Notes: a model not told the origin generated them from the letters alone. Numbered from the stretch's first letter, positions 16,652 to 25,514 are shown. The stretch: 64,000 bases of DNA from Anaerolineales bacterium (GCA_020634855.1 JACKAU010000011.1:248001-312000), one strand, 5' to 3'. Made by a program: numbers and translations.

Positions 16652-17409
16652 TGGATAGAGTCAACACGGGAGTCAGTGGCCTCGACAAGATGTTGGGGGG
16701 CGGTTTTTTAAGAGAAACAGCCAACCTGGTAGAAGGAGCGCCTGGGACCGGCAAAACAACTTTGGGAATGCAGTTTATCCACCACGGTATAGTTCATCAA
16801 AACGAGCCTGGCCTGATTATTACGTTTGAAGAATTTCCCAAACAATATTACCACGATGCGGCCGCCTTCGGTTGGGATTTCAAAGAATTAGAGAAAAAAG
16901 GCTTACTGAAAGTGGTCATGACCAGCCCGGAAGTCAGCCGCCTTGATATAGAAAGCGTCGGCGGTATGATTGAACGCCATATCGATGAAATGGGCGCACG
17001 CCGGGTAGTAGTGGATAGCATGAGCCATTTTGCTCGCATTACGCAGGATCCGGTTGAATTGCGCAGCCTTGAATTTCAATTTATCAATGCCCTCAAACGA
17101 GAAAAATTAACCGCACTTCTTACCCGTGAAAGTCCGGTACTACTGGGTGAGTCAGTGCAAGAGGCCAGCATCGGATTTATTGTCGACTCCTACATTGTCC
17201 TACGCTATGTAGAAATCGAGTCAGCTATACGAAAGGCACTCCTCGTCTTGAAGATGCGCGGCAGTGACCATGCGAAGGATATTCGCCAATATGATATTAC
17301 GACCAACGGATTTGACGTGCAATCGAAATTTGAAGGCCAAGAAGGTATTTTAAGCGGTAATCCGCGTAAAATGGCCGCCTCATTTGTTGAGGCTTTTGTC
17401 AAAAAATAA
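16651..17409 (+). CDS. KaiC-like RecA-superfamily ATPase (single domain)
   Basis: A protein of 252 residues matching one KaiC domain. It has VNTGVSGLDKMLGGGF near the start, Walker A GAPGTGKTT (about 29-37), the catalytic Glu pair in ITFEEFP and Walker B in RRVVVDSMSHF (about 110-118). It also has the late KaiC signature RKALLVLKMRGSDH. Such single-domain proteins are common in Chloroflexota, archaea and cyanobacteria and usually act in signalling rather than recombination. It is coupled to an upstream winged-helix gene and followed by two small membrane-protein genes. No circadian role is implied. Confidence 0.88.
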   Translation: MDRVNTGVSGLDKMLGGGFLRETANLVEGAPGTGKTTLGMQFIHHGIVHQNEPGLIITFEEFPKQYYHDAAAFGWDFKELEKKGLLKVVMTSPEVSRLDIESVGGMIERHIDEMGARRVVVDSMSHFARITQDPVELRSLEFQFINALKREKLTALLTRESPVLLGESVQEASIGFIVDSYIVLRYVEIESAIRKALLVLKMRGSDHAKDIRQYDITTNGFDVQSKFEGQEGILSGNPRKMAASFVEAFVKK

Positions 17410-17463
17410 TTTCTTAAGCAAATAAGTCACTTCTAAAAAAGCCTACCCATCCAGACTAAAAAA

Positions 17464-17763
17464 TTGATTACCTTGATCTCTATTTTCCTAACCATCTATA
17501 TTTGGGGACTCGTTTGCATATTAATATTCTTTTTATTCGCGATCGGTAGATTTTACGAGAAAAAATCAGGACGCCGCTCCTATTACAACGTTTTTTTGTT
17601 GCCTATAGCCGCCTTCGCCATAGCCGCCATCAAATACGCCGGCGTGGCGCCGATGATTGTGGGTGATTTTTGGGGTGACCTCCTACGACTCGTGGGGGGA
17701 CTTGTCTTGGGGGGGGCCGGTTTTTTCTTACTACGGCTTATGATTGGAGGTGATCGCTCTTGA
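17464..17763 (+). CDS. small membrane protein of unknown function
   Basis: A protein of 99 residues with hydrophobic segments at about 1-26, 44-62 and 76-93 and a basic loop after the first (RFYEKKSGRRSYY). The start is uncertain: a TTG at 17464 is the first possible start and no clear ribosome binding site is visible. It overlaps the next membrane-protein gene by four bases, so the two are probably co-translated. Not recognised; context ties it to the KaiC-like operon. Confidence 0.6.
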   Translation: MITLISIFLTIYIWGLVCILIFFLFAIGRFYEKKSGRRSYYNVFLLPIAAFAIAAIKYAGVAPMIVGDFWGDLLRLVGGLVLGGAGFFLLRLMIGGDRS

Positions 17764-18101
17764 GCCCCGATTTAACTTTGCTAGGCTCACTCGGCACCTT
17801 ATCGGTAATCTATCTTCTCTATATTTTGGCTAAATTATCACAACGGCTAGGCGCTGTAGAGAAGATGTATCCGTATTATCGCTATTACTATGTCGCTAAT
17901 CTATTTATCGTGGTCGGAACCGTCTCTCATTTGATGATAGCCAGAGCAGCCCTATCACCAGAAGGCTTTCCCAATTGGCTGGTCGCGCCCTGGTTTATTC
18001 TTTTGGCTAACTACTTGCCCCTGACCATTGGGGTTACCATTGGCTTATTTGTCACCTGGCGTTACTGGAGTTGGCTAATTACAGAATACGCCCGACAATA
18101 G
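17760..18101 (+). CDS. small membrane protein of unknown function
   Basis: A protein of 113 residues with three hydrophobic segments (about 4-25, 42-62 and 76-100). The start is a TTG behind a strong GGAGGTGAT site, overlapping the previous gene's stop. A Tyr-rich stretch YPYYRYYYVAN lies between the first two segments. A clear intrinsic terminator follows at 18135-18178, which marks the end of the winged-helix/KaiC/membrane-protein operon. No known family recognised. Confidence 0.65.
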   Translation: MSPDLTLLGSLGTLSVIYLLYILAKLSQRLGAVEKMYPYYRYYYVANLFIVVGTVSHLMIARAALSPEGFPNWLVAPWFILLANYLPLTIGVTIGLFVTWRYWSWLITEYARQ

Positions 18102-18134
18102 CCATCGAATGGTCAACTAATCTAACAATCAACT

Positions 18135-18178
18135 AAATAATCGGGTAGCTAGTTTCAAGTTAAACTACCCGATTATTT
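18135..18178 (+). terminator. intrinsic terminator of the KaiC-like operon
   Basis: A 14-bp perfect stem (18135-18148 with 18165-18178; core ATCGGGTAG/CTACCCGAT) whose distal arm ends in a T-rich stretch. Confidence 0.75.
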
Positions 18179-18230
18179 TATTAACCATCTTGTTTCAGCT
18201 TGCCAAAAAAGTAACGTCTGTAGCTTTAAT

Positions 18231-19319
18231 ATGACTGTACTAAGCACCCACAAAGAGAAGCGATCGATGCCTCCTCGCGATCTTAGGCCCACAATTTTCA
18301 CGATGCCGAAAATTGATCTGCATCGCCACCTGGAAGGGAGTCTGCGGCTCTTTACATTAGCCGAAATTGCTCATGAACATGGGGTCGATTTGCCGAGCAT
18401 GAGTCCGGAAGAACTCCGTCCTTATGTGCAGTTTGTTGATGACGAAGCGCCTGACTTTTTGAATTTCTTATCCAAGTTTAGGTTACTTCGCCGCTTCTAT
18501 AGCAGCCGTGAAGCTGTGGAGCGCATTGCTTATGAGGCGGTGGTCGATGCGGCCAACGATAACATCAAATATCTGGAACTACGGTTTAACCCTGTGGCTT
18601 TGGCGATGAATCAGGGTTTCAATTTTGAAGATGTGGCCGATTGGGTGGTTATGGCCACGCAAAAAGCCCAAGAGGATTATAACATTCAAGTGCGGCTTAT
18701 TGTTCAGATTGGCCGGCACGAACCCCAATATGCCCGCCAATTGGCCGAAATCGCCGTTGACCGGCAGGCCGGAGGCATTGTTGGGCTGGACCTGGCCGGC
18801 GATGAAATCCACTACCCCATCACTAATTTTATCGATGTCTTTCAATGGGCCAAAAAACAAGGGCTGCACGTTACTATCCATGCGGCCGAAGCGGGCCCGC
18901 CCGGCAACATTAAAGACGCCATTGAAAAGCTGGGCGCTGAACGTATCGGTCACGGCGTTAGAGCCAGAGAAGACATCGCCATTATGGACCTGCTCAACCG
19001 CAAGCAAGTCACCCTCGAAATCTGCCCGACCAGCAATCTACAGACCGGCATCATCCCGAAGTTGGGTCAACATCCGCTGTTGGCCTTTTACCGGCTGGGT
19101 ATTCCTGTTACGGTTAATACGGATGATCCCTCTATTTCTAACATTACCTTAACTGATGAATTTTTGGTTGCTACGGTGAATGTCGGTGTCCCATTCCGAG
19201 ACTTGTGTAAAATGGTTATTTTTGCCGCGCAAGCCGCTTTTTTGCCGGAAGCGGAAAAAGCCGCTTTGGTTGACTGGTTTCGAACGGCGTTAAAAAAATA
19301 TGTTCCAGATTTGCCCTAA
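18231..19319 (+). CDS. add: adenosine deaminase
   Basis: Deaminates adenosine to inosine. The zinc- and substrate-binding set is complete: DLHRHLEGSLR near the N-terminus, TIHAAEAGPP with the His ligand, GHGVR, and NTDDPSIS with the metal-binding Asp pair. About 350 residues, normal for the family. Three in-frame ATGs (18231, 18267, 18303) are possible and none has a strong ribosome binding site; MPKIDLHRHLEGS at 18303 is the minimal core. With the adenosine kinase and ahcY at the left end, this organism has two routes for removing adenosine released from S-adenosylhomocysteine. Confidence 0.92.
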   Translation: MTVLSTHKEKRSMPPRDLRPTIFTMPKIDLHRHLEGSLRLFTLAEIAHEHGVDLPSMSPEELRPYVQFVDDEAPDFLNFLSKFRLLRRFYSSREAVERIAYEAVVDAANDNIKYLELRFNPVALAMNQGFNFEDVADWVVMATQKAQEDYNIQVRLIVQIGRHEPQYARQLAEIAVDRQAGGIVGLDLAGDEIHYPITNFIDVFQWAKKQGLHVTIHAAEAGPPGNIKDAIEKLGAERIGHGVRAREDIAIMDLLNRKQVTLEICPTSNLQTGIIPKLGQHPLLAFYRLGIPVTVNTDDPSISNITLTDEFLVATVNVGVPFRDLCKMVIFAAQAAFLPEAEKAALVDWFRTALKKYVPDLP

Positions 19320-19356
19320 TGGGCTATAATTTACCAATTTGAGAGAGAGATGGACA

Positions 19357-20205
19357 ATGCCTATACTTCAAGACTTAGAGTATCATATTATCAGTGATGG
19401 GGTCAGTTGGACCGATGGGGGCGGGGCCTTTGGCCTGGTCCCCAGGACTATTTGGGCAAAACAGCTACCCCCTGACGATCAAAATCGGATTCCGCTGAGC
19501 CTCACTTCGCTACTCATTCGCTCTGAAGGGAAAACTATTTTGGTCGATACCGGCTACGGACGAAAACTGAGTGATAAAGGCAAGCAAGTGGCGGGCTTGG
19601 TCCGCGCCGAGGGTGATTTATTAGAAGCGCTAGCCCGGATGGATGTGTTGCCTGAAGACATCGATATCGTGATCAACACCCACCTCCATGCCGATCACTG
19701 CGGCGGCAATACAATTGAGCAAAACGGCCGGCTGGTACCCGCGTTTCCAAACGCGCATTACTATATCCAACGGCTGGAATGGGCCGATGCCATCGCCCCC
19801 AATGAGCGTACCCAAGCCACCTATTTACCCGACAACTACGCCCCCCTACAAGAAAGCGGTCACTTAAAGCTAATCAGGGGCGACACCCAGATCACCCATC
19901 ACGTTCGCACCGCTGTTACCCGGGGACACACTCGAGCACATCAGGTGATTATTATTGAGGCTGGGGGACAGACGCTTATTTTCATGGCCGATCTGGCCAC
20001 GCTTCATTACCAATTTCAACGATTAGCCTGGGTAACGGCCTATGATGTTGAGCCGTTGGAGACCATTGAAAGCAAACGGTACTGGCAGCAGTGGGCCTTA
20101 GCGAATAATGCTGTACTCATCTTCCAGCATGACACCCAAATACCCATGGGCCAACTTGTGCGAGATGGAAAAAGATTGAAAGTCGAACCGATATCGATCA
20201 GTTAG
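19357..20205 (+). CDS. metallo-beta-lactamase-fold hydrolase
   Basis: A hydrolase of 282 residues of the lactonase/AHL-hydrolase-like branch. The metal-binding signature HLHADH is in NTHLHADHCGG (about 109-114); further ligands are the His in TRGHTRAH and the Asp in FMADLATLH. The ATG at 19357 follows a GAGAGAGA stretch. Substrate unknown; members act on lactones, glutathione thioesters, phosphodiesters or other esters. It lies just downstream of add and its stop overlaps the convergent gene at 20202 by four bases. Confidence 0.85.
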   Translation: MPILQDLEYHIISDGVSWTDGGGAFGLVPRTIWAKQLPPDDQNRIPLSLTSLLIRSEGKTILVDTGYGRKLSDKGKQVAGLVRAEGDLLEALARMDVLPEDIDIVINTHLHADHCGGNTIEQNGRLVPAFPNAHYYIQRLEWADAIAPNERTQATYLPDNYAPLQESGHLKLIRGDTQITHHVRTAVTRGHTRAHQVIIIEAGGQTLIFMADLATLHYQFQRLAWVTAYDVEPLETIESKRYWQQWALANNAVLIFQHDTQIPMGQLVRDGKRLKVEPISIS

Positions 20206-21227
20206 CGGCGTTCCCATTCTTTAATCGAAGATTTGATCAGATCGCGTACCGCCGGATCGGTAATCTCATCGGGGCTGCTGTAATAGCGGTTATTGACCTT
20301 GATCCGAATGCCGCCCCCGGGATCGGACGAAATAACGATCTCATTGCTCTGTTCCAAGGGCGAAGAACGTAGCCTGGCCTGCACGATATCGTTGATCTCA
20401 TCAGCTAGATTGAGGGTAGGTATATTCGCCGGCGGAGAGGGAGGTTTAATTACACCCAAAAGGCCGCTTTTTTGGCGTAGGGTTTCGCTTTCAATGCGGC
20501 TATCTTTTAATGACGCCAGGAGTTTATGTTCGACATCTTCTGGCGATGGTACCGATACCTGACCGGCTGTAGGAGCAGGGGACGGAAGATCGGCCTGACG
20601 GCTGACCATCGGCATAGGCAAGTTGCCTGTTTTTGGAACAGGGAGGGACTTGATGCCGGCCGGAGTGGCAATCACCCCATTGGTAAACGCTAAGAGATGG
20701 GCGGTAAGTTCCAGGATATATTGACCTACCTTTTTGTCGGAAACATCGGCAAGTTTAGTGTACCGCCGGCCATCAACTTCTACGACAAGCTGACCGGATT
20801 GGTCACGGAGCAGCCTTAGTAGTTCGGCCGAATCCGATAACACCGCCGAGGCTGGTGGTGCAGCCGGGCTAACCCCTTCCAATCTGGCAGCAAGATCAAG
20901 GTTTGGCTTATCCTCTTCTGATTTCATCGTAGTGACCGTCTCTTCAACTGACTTACTCAAAACCCCCAAATTCAAACTGTCGCTTGAAGAATAATGCTTC
21001 TTTTTAGAGACACGAGAAGCTGTATCGGCAGCCGGAACGGAGCGCGCCGATTTGTTGTCGTCAGGTGGCTCTCCCTTGGGCGGGATGCCCAGTTTCATTT
21101 GAGATTTTTTGGTTCGGCGGTTAAATGAAAAAATAATAAAAGCGGTTAAGAGTAGCGCCCCGATACACGGAACACTCATCAAAAAAAGAATCTGGGTAGG
21201 AGGGGCACTGCCAATAAGATCTTCCAT
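20202..21227 (-). CDS. single-pass membrane protein with two related small domains, unknown
   Basis: A protein of 341 residues with one N-terminal membrane segment (about 9-30), a long Pro/Ser/Lys-rich linker, and two similar modules. These are centred on VVEVDGRRYTKLADVSDKKVG (about 145-165) and IRIKVNNRYYSSPDEITDPAV (about 305-325). In each, a short beta-hairpin ending in RYT or YYS is followed by acidic residues and a helix, so an internal duplication is likely. Topology suggests a cytoplasmic C-terminus. No family recognised. Convergent with the hydrolase gene, overlapping it by four bases. Confidence 0.65.
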   Translation of the reverse strand: MEDLIGSAPPTQILFLMSVPCIGALLLTAFIIFSFNRRTKKSQMKLGIPPKGEPPDDNKSARSVPAADTASRVSKKKHYSSSDSLNLGVLSKSVEETVTTMKSEEDKPNLDLAARLEGVSPAAPPASAVLSDSAELLRLLRDQSGQLVVEVDGRRYTKLADVSDKKVGQYILELTAHLLAFTNGVIATPAGIKSLPVPKTGNLPMPMVSRQADLPSPAPTAGQVSVPSPEDVEHKLLASLKDSRIESETLRQKSGLLGVIKPPSPPANIPTLNLADEINDIVQARLRSSPLEQSNEIVISSDPGGGIRIKVNNRYYSSPDEITDPAVRDLIKSSIKEWERR

Positions 21228-21243
21228 AGCATTATTACGGTGG

Positions 21244-21921
21244 TTAATTGGTGGATAAAATTTTTTCCTCTAATAAAGTCAGGAATTCGCTTAGGATCAT
21301 AGCCGTCGCTCCCCAAACTTTGTGTCCCAAGATTTCAAAGAAAGGGATCTGGCGCGTCCCATAGGTTTCAAAATGCCACATTTCTGATTTCTGAATAGCC
21401 GGGTCTAACAACAGGCTTAACGGCGTTTCAATTATTTCGGCCACTTCGACAGCATCGGGTATAAAAGATGGGCGAGTTGAGCAGAAAGCAACAAACGGAT
21501 AAATACAAAAATTACTCGGAGGAATATATAAGGACGACAACTGCCCGATCACTTTTAAGGACTCGGGCACGACGCCAATTTCCTCATTCGTTTCACGTAA
21601 AGCGGTATCGACCAAAGCCTCGCCTTTTTCACGCCGGCCGCCGGGCAGCGAGATTTGTCCGCCATGAACGCCAGGATACTCCGGCCGGCGGGTTAATACA
21701 AAGTAGAAATCTGACCGTTTATTTTGATCGATCATGGGATAAAAGAGCAGTAAAACGCTAGCTTCTCGGCAATCGTCCGGTTTATCCCATCGATTCGCAG
21801 ACTCGCCAATCGGTTCGGGCGCCATTCTTAATTGACCAGGTACGCCAGGTAACGGGCCTTTGAGCGCCTGGTGGATATTATTGACGGTGATAACGGCAAG
21901 ATTTTTTTTAGTGACCAACAA
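21244..21921 (-). CDS. Nudix hydrolase, CoA-pyrophosphatase-like
   Basis: A protein of 225 residues with a full Nudix box, GGRREKGEALVDTALRETNEEIG, where REXXEE binds the metal. Upstream, YPGVHGGQISLPGG matches the signature of NudL/CoA-diphosphatase-type Nudix proteins, so a nucleoside-diphosphate-linked substrate such as CoA is likely but unproven. The probable start is a TTG within the last codons of the SRPBCC gene, behind GAGGAG, so the two genes overlap by 14 bases and are coupled. Confidence 0.85.
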   Translation of the reverse strand: MLVTKKNLAVITVNNIHQALKGPLPGVPGQLRMAPEPIGESANRWDKPDDCREASVLLLFYPMIDQNKRSDFYFVLTRRPEYPGVHGGQISLPGGRREKGEALVDTALRETNEEIGVVPESLKVIGQLSSLYIPPSNFCIYPFVAFCSTRPSFIPDAVEVAEIIETPLSLLLDPAIQKSEMWHFETYGTRQIPFFEILGHKVWGATAMILSEFLTLLEEKILSTN

Positions 21922-22378
21922 TAATATGCTCCTCTATCTGTTCGGGGTGGCTTTCGACAGAGGCCTTAAATCGATTCATATTCTGTTGGGCTATTTCAGG
22001 ATTATTTAACTGCTGAAGAAATAGATCGGCCAGAACTTCTACAAAGCCGGAAGCAGGCGTATATTCCACGCTAACTCGCATGGCCGTCGCTTGAGCGCCA
22101 ATTGAATTCAAGTTAATCGTCCAAAGACTGTTAACGTCGCCGTAAGTTTTGGTGATTAGCAACGACTCAGTCTGCTCCATGACTTCGCTCGTGCCGCTAA
22201 AATTAAAATCACCCACGGAATAATGCCAATTGTAGGTCATCCCCACGCCCTGGCCTTGGATATTTTCGATGGTCCCTTCGACACTAGCCCAGTTGGGGAT
22301 GTCGGCCACATCATTCAAAGCAGCCATCACCCTCTGCATCGGCGCTTTAATGAGGATAGATTGTTCTACGACGGGCAT
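21908..22378 (-). CDS. SRPBCC-fold (polyketide cyclase/START-like) protein
   Basis: A protein of 156 residues. MPVVEQSILIKAPMQRVMAALNDVADIPNWASVEGTIEN is the typical first strand-helix-helix of the SRPBCC fold, which forms a deep hydrophobic ligand cavity. Ligand unknown. The ATG follows AAGGAGATGA. Coupled to the downstream Nudix gene; function of the pair not evident. Confidence 0.78.
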   Translation of the reverse strand: MPVVEQSILIKAPMQRVMAALNDVADIPNWASVEGTIENIQGQGVGMTYNWHYSVGDFNFSGTSEVMEQTESLLITKTYGDVNSLWTINLNSIGAQATAMRVSVEYTPASGFVEVLADLFLQQLNNPEIAQQNMNRFKASVESHPEQIEEHIIVGH

Positions 22379-22756
22379 AAATGAGTCATCTCCTTAATAC
22401 AAGTTTTATACCAACCATTGTAACATGTAGATGTAACTATATCAAGGTTGCTCAAAAACGAAAATTTTTGGCCACCTATACCTCCACCCTATCGATTTTA
22501 TCGGAGCAAATAAAAAAACGACAGTACTTTTGGTGCATACCCATTGATTCTTAGGCCACTCAGTTGTACAATGTTAACAAACTTAGCGATCTGAAAATAC
22601 GGCCAACCACAGCCCACCGGTTAACTTTTATGGTATAATTATGATCGTACCTTTAACAAGGTTTAGAGTTTACCATAGCCACACAAGAATATAGCCAAAT
22701 TCCTCCTAAGTAATAGTTTAATACCTAACGAAAAGGAAAACGCTGGAGATTACAAT
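22379..22756. other. divergent intergenic region between SRPBCC gene and response regulator gene
   Basis: No gene seen. A TATAAT at 22634-22639 could be the -10 box of the response-regulator gene, but no good -35 box lies 16-18 bp upstream, which would fit an activator-dependent promoter. Nothing else recognised. Confidence 0.4.
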
Positions 22757-23446
22757 ATGAGCCATAAGCTACTGATTATTGATGATGATGTTCAACTATG
22801 CGAACTTTTACAGCTTATGCTAGCTAAAATGGATTTTGAAGTAGAAATCGCTCACGAAGCCGTGACCGGATTAAAAAAGGCCTATTCCTTAAAGCCGGAT
22901 GCCATCGTTTTAGATATTATGATGCCTGGTATGGATGGCTGGCAAACTTGTCAACGCTTCAGGGAAATGACAGATGTCCCCATCGTGATGCTGACCGCAC
23001 TTGGTTCAGAAGATGAAGTCATCAAAGGGCTTAATCTCGGCGCCGACGATTATTTGGTTAAGCCCGTCACGGCCGATGAGTTAGGAGCGCGAGTTCGGGC
23101 GCTGTTGAGACGCGTCTCGCGCTCACAAAATAATACGAATAGCCGCGAGCCAATCCTGACGCATGCTAATCTCGTCATTGATTTAGATAAATATGAGGTA
23201 ACCGTTGATGGCAACCGAGTTGATCTCAGCCCCATTGAGTTCAAACTATTGTCTGTACTAGCGAAATATAAAGGACGCGTCTTGCCTCACGAATTTTTGC
23301 TGACAGAAGTATGGGGACCTGAGTATGTTGGCGAAATCGATTACTTACGCTTGTATATTAGCTATTTACGGCGTAAACTAGAAAAAGACCCTTCAAATCC
23401 CGACCTCATTCAAAATGAATGGGGGGTGGGTTATCGCTTTGGCTAG
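22757..23446 (+). CDS. OmpR-family response regulator
   Basis: A two-component response regulator of 229 residues. The receiver domain (1-120) has the acidic pair in IIDDD, the phospho-acceptor Asp53 in VLDIMMPGMDG, the conserved Thr in VMLTA and Lys in YLVKPV. The C-terminal winged helix (about 130-229) has the LSPIEFKLLSVLAKYKGRV and YISYLRRKLE signatures of the OmpR/PhoB class. It lies upstream of a PAS histidine kinase gene and a second OmpR-type gene. It is a candidate for the factor that reads the repeated 50-bp motif in this locus (inference). Confidence 0.92.
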   Translation: MSHKLLIIDDDVQLCELLQLMLAKMDFEVEIAHEAVTGLKKAYSLKPDAIVLDIMMPGMDGWQTCQRFREMTDVPIVMLTALGSEDEVIKGLNLGADDYLVKPVTADELGARVRALLRRVSRSQNNTNSREPILTHANLVIDLDKYEVTVDGNRVDLSPIEFKLLSVLAKYKGRVLPHEFLLTEVWGPEYVGEIDYLRLYISYLRRKLEKDPSNPDLIQNEWGVGYRFG

Positions 23447-23464
23447 ATATCAGAGGACATACCT

Positions 23465-23514
23465 CTAACTTTTTTCTAATAAACTTCACACATCTTTATC
23501 ATTAAAAACTGTTA
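23465..23514 (+). promoter_or_regulatory. repeated polysaccharide-locus promoter motif, copy A (upstream of histidine kinase gene)
   Basis: Begins CTAACTTTTTTCTAAT, continues TTCACACA at offset 21 and TTTATCATTAAAAA at offset 31, ends CTGTTA. Aligns without gaps to five other copies at 25538, 28783, 33377, 38621 and 52854. The two CTAA cores lie 11 bp apart, as in OmpR/PhoB-type direct-repeat sites, with TATCAT as a possible -10 box. Confidence 0.6.
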
Positions 23515-23603
23515 CATTAGTAACAATTATACTCTTTCATTTTCTAACAGATCTTATATCTACTTCATCAGTTTTTAGACAGTTTTTGTGATTAGAGTAC
23601 GGT

Positions 23604-24761
23604 GTGTCTATAAACAGCATTTCCACAATAAAATCTAAGTCAAACCCCATATGGCATCACGCGGGAAATACTCGGCAAGAACTGGCTGAGTTCATAGAAG
23701 TTGTCAACCACGCCGTGTGGTTGGTAGACTCTAATTTGCACTTTACAGGACAAAACGAAGCTGCCAGAAAAATGATGGGCTGGCCAACCAGCGAGATTAA
23801 TGGCCGTCCACTCAATGAACTTATCACGCCCAATCATGAGGCGCTGGCACAGTTCGCTCAAATAATCAACCAGGCTATTCATCAGCGTTGTACGCTTACC
23901 CTTGCCGAAGGACTGTCTTTGCCAAGAAAAACCGGTGGTTCGGTGTTAATAGACGGCAAAGTTATGCCTATCCTCCGTGGTGATCAAGCCATAGGTGCTA
24001 TTTGTGCCTTTTGGGAACTGTACCCCGGAAAAGATGATACCTATCTAAGATACGAATTTGCTAATATGGCCTCTCACTTGTTTCGTACCCCCCTCAGCTA
24101 TATTCAAGCTTCGATTGACTTTTTGATGAGTTCAGATTTAGATGTTCAAGAAAGGCAAGCCATCTTGAGCAAAATGAGGACTCAAAGTCAACGTCTGGCC
24201 AAATATACAAACGAGTTATTAAAACTATTACGCTTGGAAAACGAAGATGTACTTTCCTGTATCGAGCCGGTAGAGTTGTTACCGCTTATAGAACGGGTAC
24301 TCACTTTGATTCAAAGTGAGAAACCCCGTCATCGACTCCAATTAATCAACTCAAGCATGCCCTCCTTCCCCATAATCGCTGCCGATCCGACTAAAATTGA
24401 ACTGATACTTCTTAATCTTTTACTTAATGCGGTTAGACGTTGCCCATCCGGAGGGGAAATCAAGATAGAACTACATAACCAAGACTCTAACATCGTCATA
24501 TCTGTGGCTGACGACGGTGAATTTATTCCAGCCAGACAATTGCGACGAGTCTTCTGGCAATTCTATCCTGTAGATGACGAGTTGGATAAAATGCCGTCAA
24601 CTTATAACTTAGGATTGTATAACACTAAACGGTTGGTTGAACTACAGAGAGGCCGTATTTGGGCAGAAAGTTATCCCGGACAATATTCGCAGTTTAGCTT
24701 CTCTATACCTATTTGGGAGCAAGAGTCAAATGATAAAGATATTGCTAATCGATCACAATGA
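23604..24761 (+). CDS. cytoplasmic PAS-domain sensor histidine kinase
   Basis: A histidine kinase of 385 residues, probably starting at a GTG. A PAS domain occupies about 28-135 (HAVWLVDSNLHFTGQNEAARKMMGW). The phospho-acceptor His158 is in ASHLFRTPLS. The ATPase domain (about 260-380) has the N-box NLLLNAVRRC, but its G-boxes deviate: DDGEFIP for the usual DXGXGI, and NLGLYNTKRLV. There is no transmembrane segment, so it should sense an internal signal. The following response-regulator gene overlaps it by 32 bases. It lies behind copy A of the repeated promoter motif. Confidence 0.88.
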   Translation: MSINSISTIKSKSNPIWHHAGNTRQELAEFIEVVNHAVWLVDSNLHFTGQNEAARKMMGWPTSEINGRPLNELITPNHEALAQFAQIINQAIHQRCTLTLAEGLSLPRKTGGSVLIDGKVMPILRGDQAIGAICAFWELYPGKDDTYLRYEFANMASHLFRTPLSYIQASIDFLMSSDLDVQERQAILSKMRTQSQRLAKYTNELLKLLRLENEDVLSCIEPVELLPLIERVLTLIQSEKPRHRLQLINSSMPSFPIIAADPTKIELILLNLLLNAVRRCPSGGEIKIELHNQDSNIVISVADDGEFIPARQLRRVFWQFYPVDDELDKMPSTYNLGLYNTKRLVELQRGRIWAESYPGQYSQFSFSIPIWEQESNDKDIANRSQ

Positions 24762-25443
24762 AACCACGGTTGAAGCTTTAAGAAATTCTCTTGAAAAAGA
24801 AGGCTACTATTTTTATGATGCCGACAGCGGCCAGGCCGGTCTGAAAGTGGCTTGGCAACAATCACCTGATTTGGTAATCCTTGATCTGACAACACCGATG
24901 ACGGATGGTTTTGAAACGTGCCGCCGGCTGCGTGAATTAGGTGTACCTTCAATTTTGGTAAAAAGCCCCAAACATGATGAAAAAAGTGTAGTCAAAGCGC
25001 TCGAAATGGGCGCCGACGATTACTTGCACAAGCCGGTGGCCGTTCCTATCTTACTGGCTAAGATTCGTACGCTTTTACGGCGGCATAATCAGAACGGCAC
25101 AGAGAATCGTTCGGTCTATTATGATGGTCAGTTATCGATTGATTTAGAAAGCCGTCAAGTTAAACTGCGTGGGCAAGCGATTAAACTCACCCCAACTGAA
25201 TTTCGCCTGCTCTCAATACTCATGCGCCGGGTTGGTCGAGTGGTAACTCATGAAGAGCTGATCCAAGAAATCTGGGGCACCGAGAAAGATGTTGGGTTGG
25301 GGTCGCTAAAACTATACGTTCACTACTTGCGTCAAAAAATTGAAGACCAACCTAAAAAACCCTACTACCTCCTGGCCGAGTGGGGCATTGGTTATCGCCT
25401 GCGCGAACCCAAGTCTGAAGCGATGCTCCGTTCGGCTAATTAA
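24730..25443 (+). CDS. OmpR-family response regulator with atypical receiver
   Basis: A protein of 237 residues from the ATG at 24730 (GGGAGCAAG upstream); the same frame is open further upstream. The phospho-acceptor Asp52 is present in VILDLTTPMTDG and the Lys in DDYLHKPV. The acidic pair at the N-terminus reads IDHNE, so one Asp/Glu is replaced, and the switch region reads LVKSPKHD. Phosphorylation chemistry may therefore differ. The C-terminal winged helix has LTPTEFRLLSILMRRVGRV and LYVHYLRQKIE. It overlaps the kinase gene and is followed by a terminator. Confidence 0.88.
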   Translation: MIKILLIDHNETTVEALRNSLEKEGYYFYDADSGQAGLKVAWQQSPDLVILDLTTPMTDGFETCRRLRELGVPSILVKSPKHDEKSVVKALEMGADDYLHKPVAVPILLAKIRTLLRRHNQNGTENRSVYYDGQLSIDLESRQVKLRGQAIKLTPTEFRLLSILMRRVGRVVTHEELIQEIWGTEKDVGLGSLKLYVHYLRQKIEDQPKKPYYLLAEWGIGYRLREPKSEAMLRSAN

Positions 25444-25484
25444 AGCGATCCCGATTATCGGCCGCAACATCGTAACCCTCTATG

Positions 25485-25514
25485 AAAAAAGGAGCCTATG
25501 TGCTCTTTTTTTTT
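25485..25514 (+). terminator. intrinsic terminator after the two-component genes
   Basis: AAAAAAGGAGC and its near-complement GCTCTTTTTTTT form a stem ending in a run of eight or more T residues, about 40 bp after the response-regulator stop. Confidence 0.75.

Noticed and set aside
16651..17409. Circadian clock KaiC
   Set aside because: Only one KaiC domain is present and no kaiA or kaiB is nearby; it is a single-domain KaiC-like signalling ATPase.
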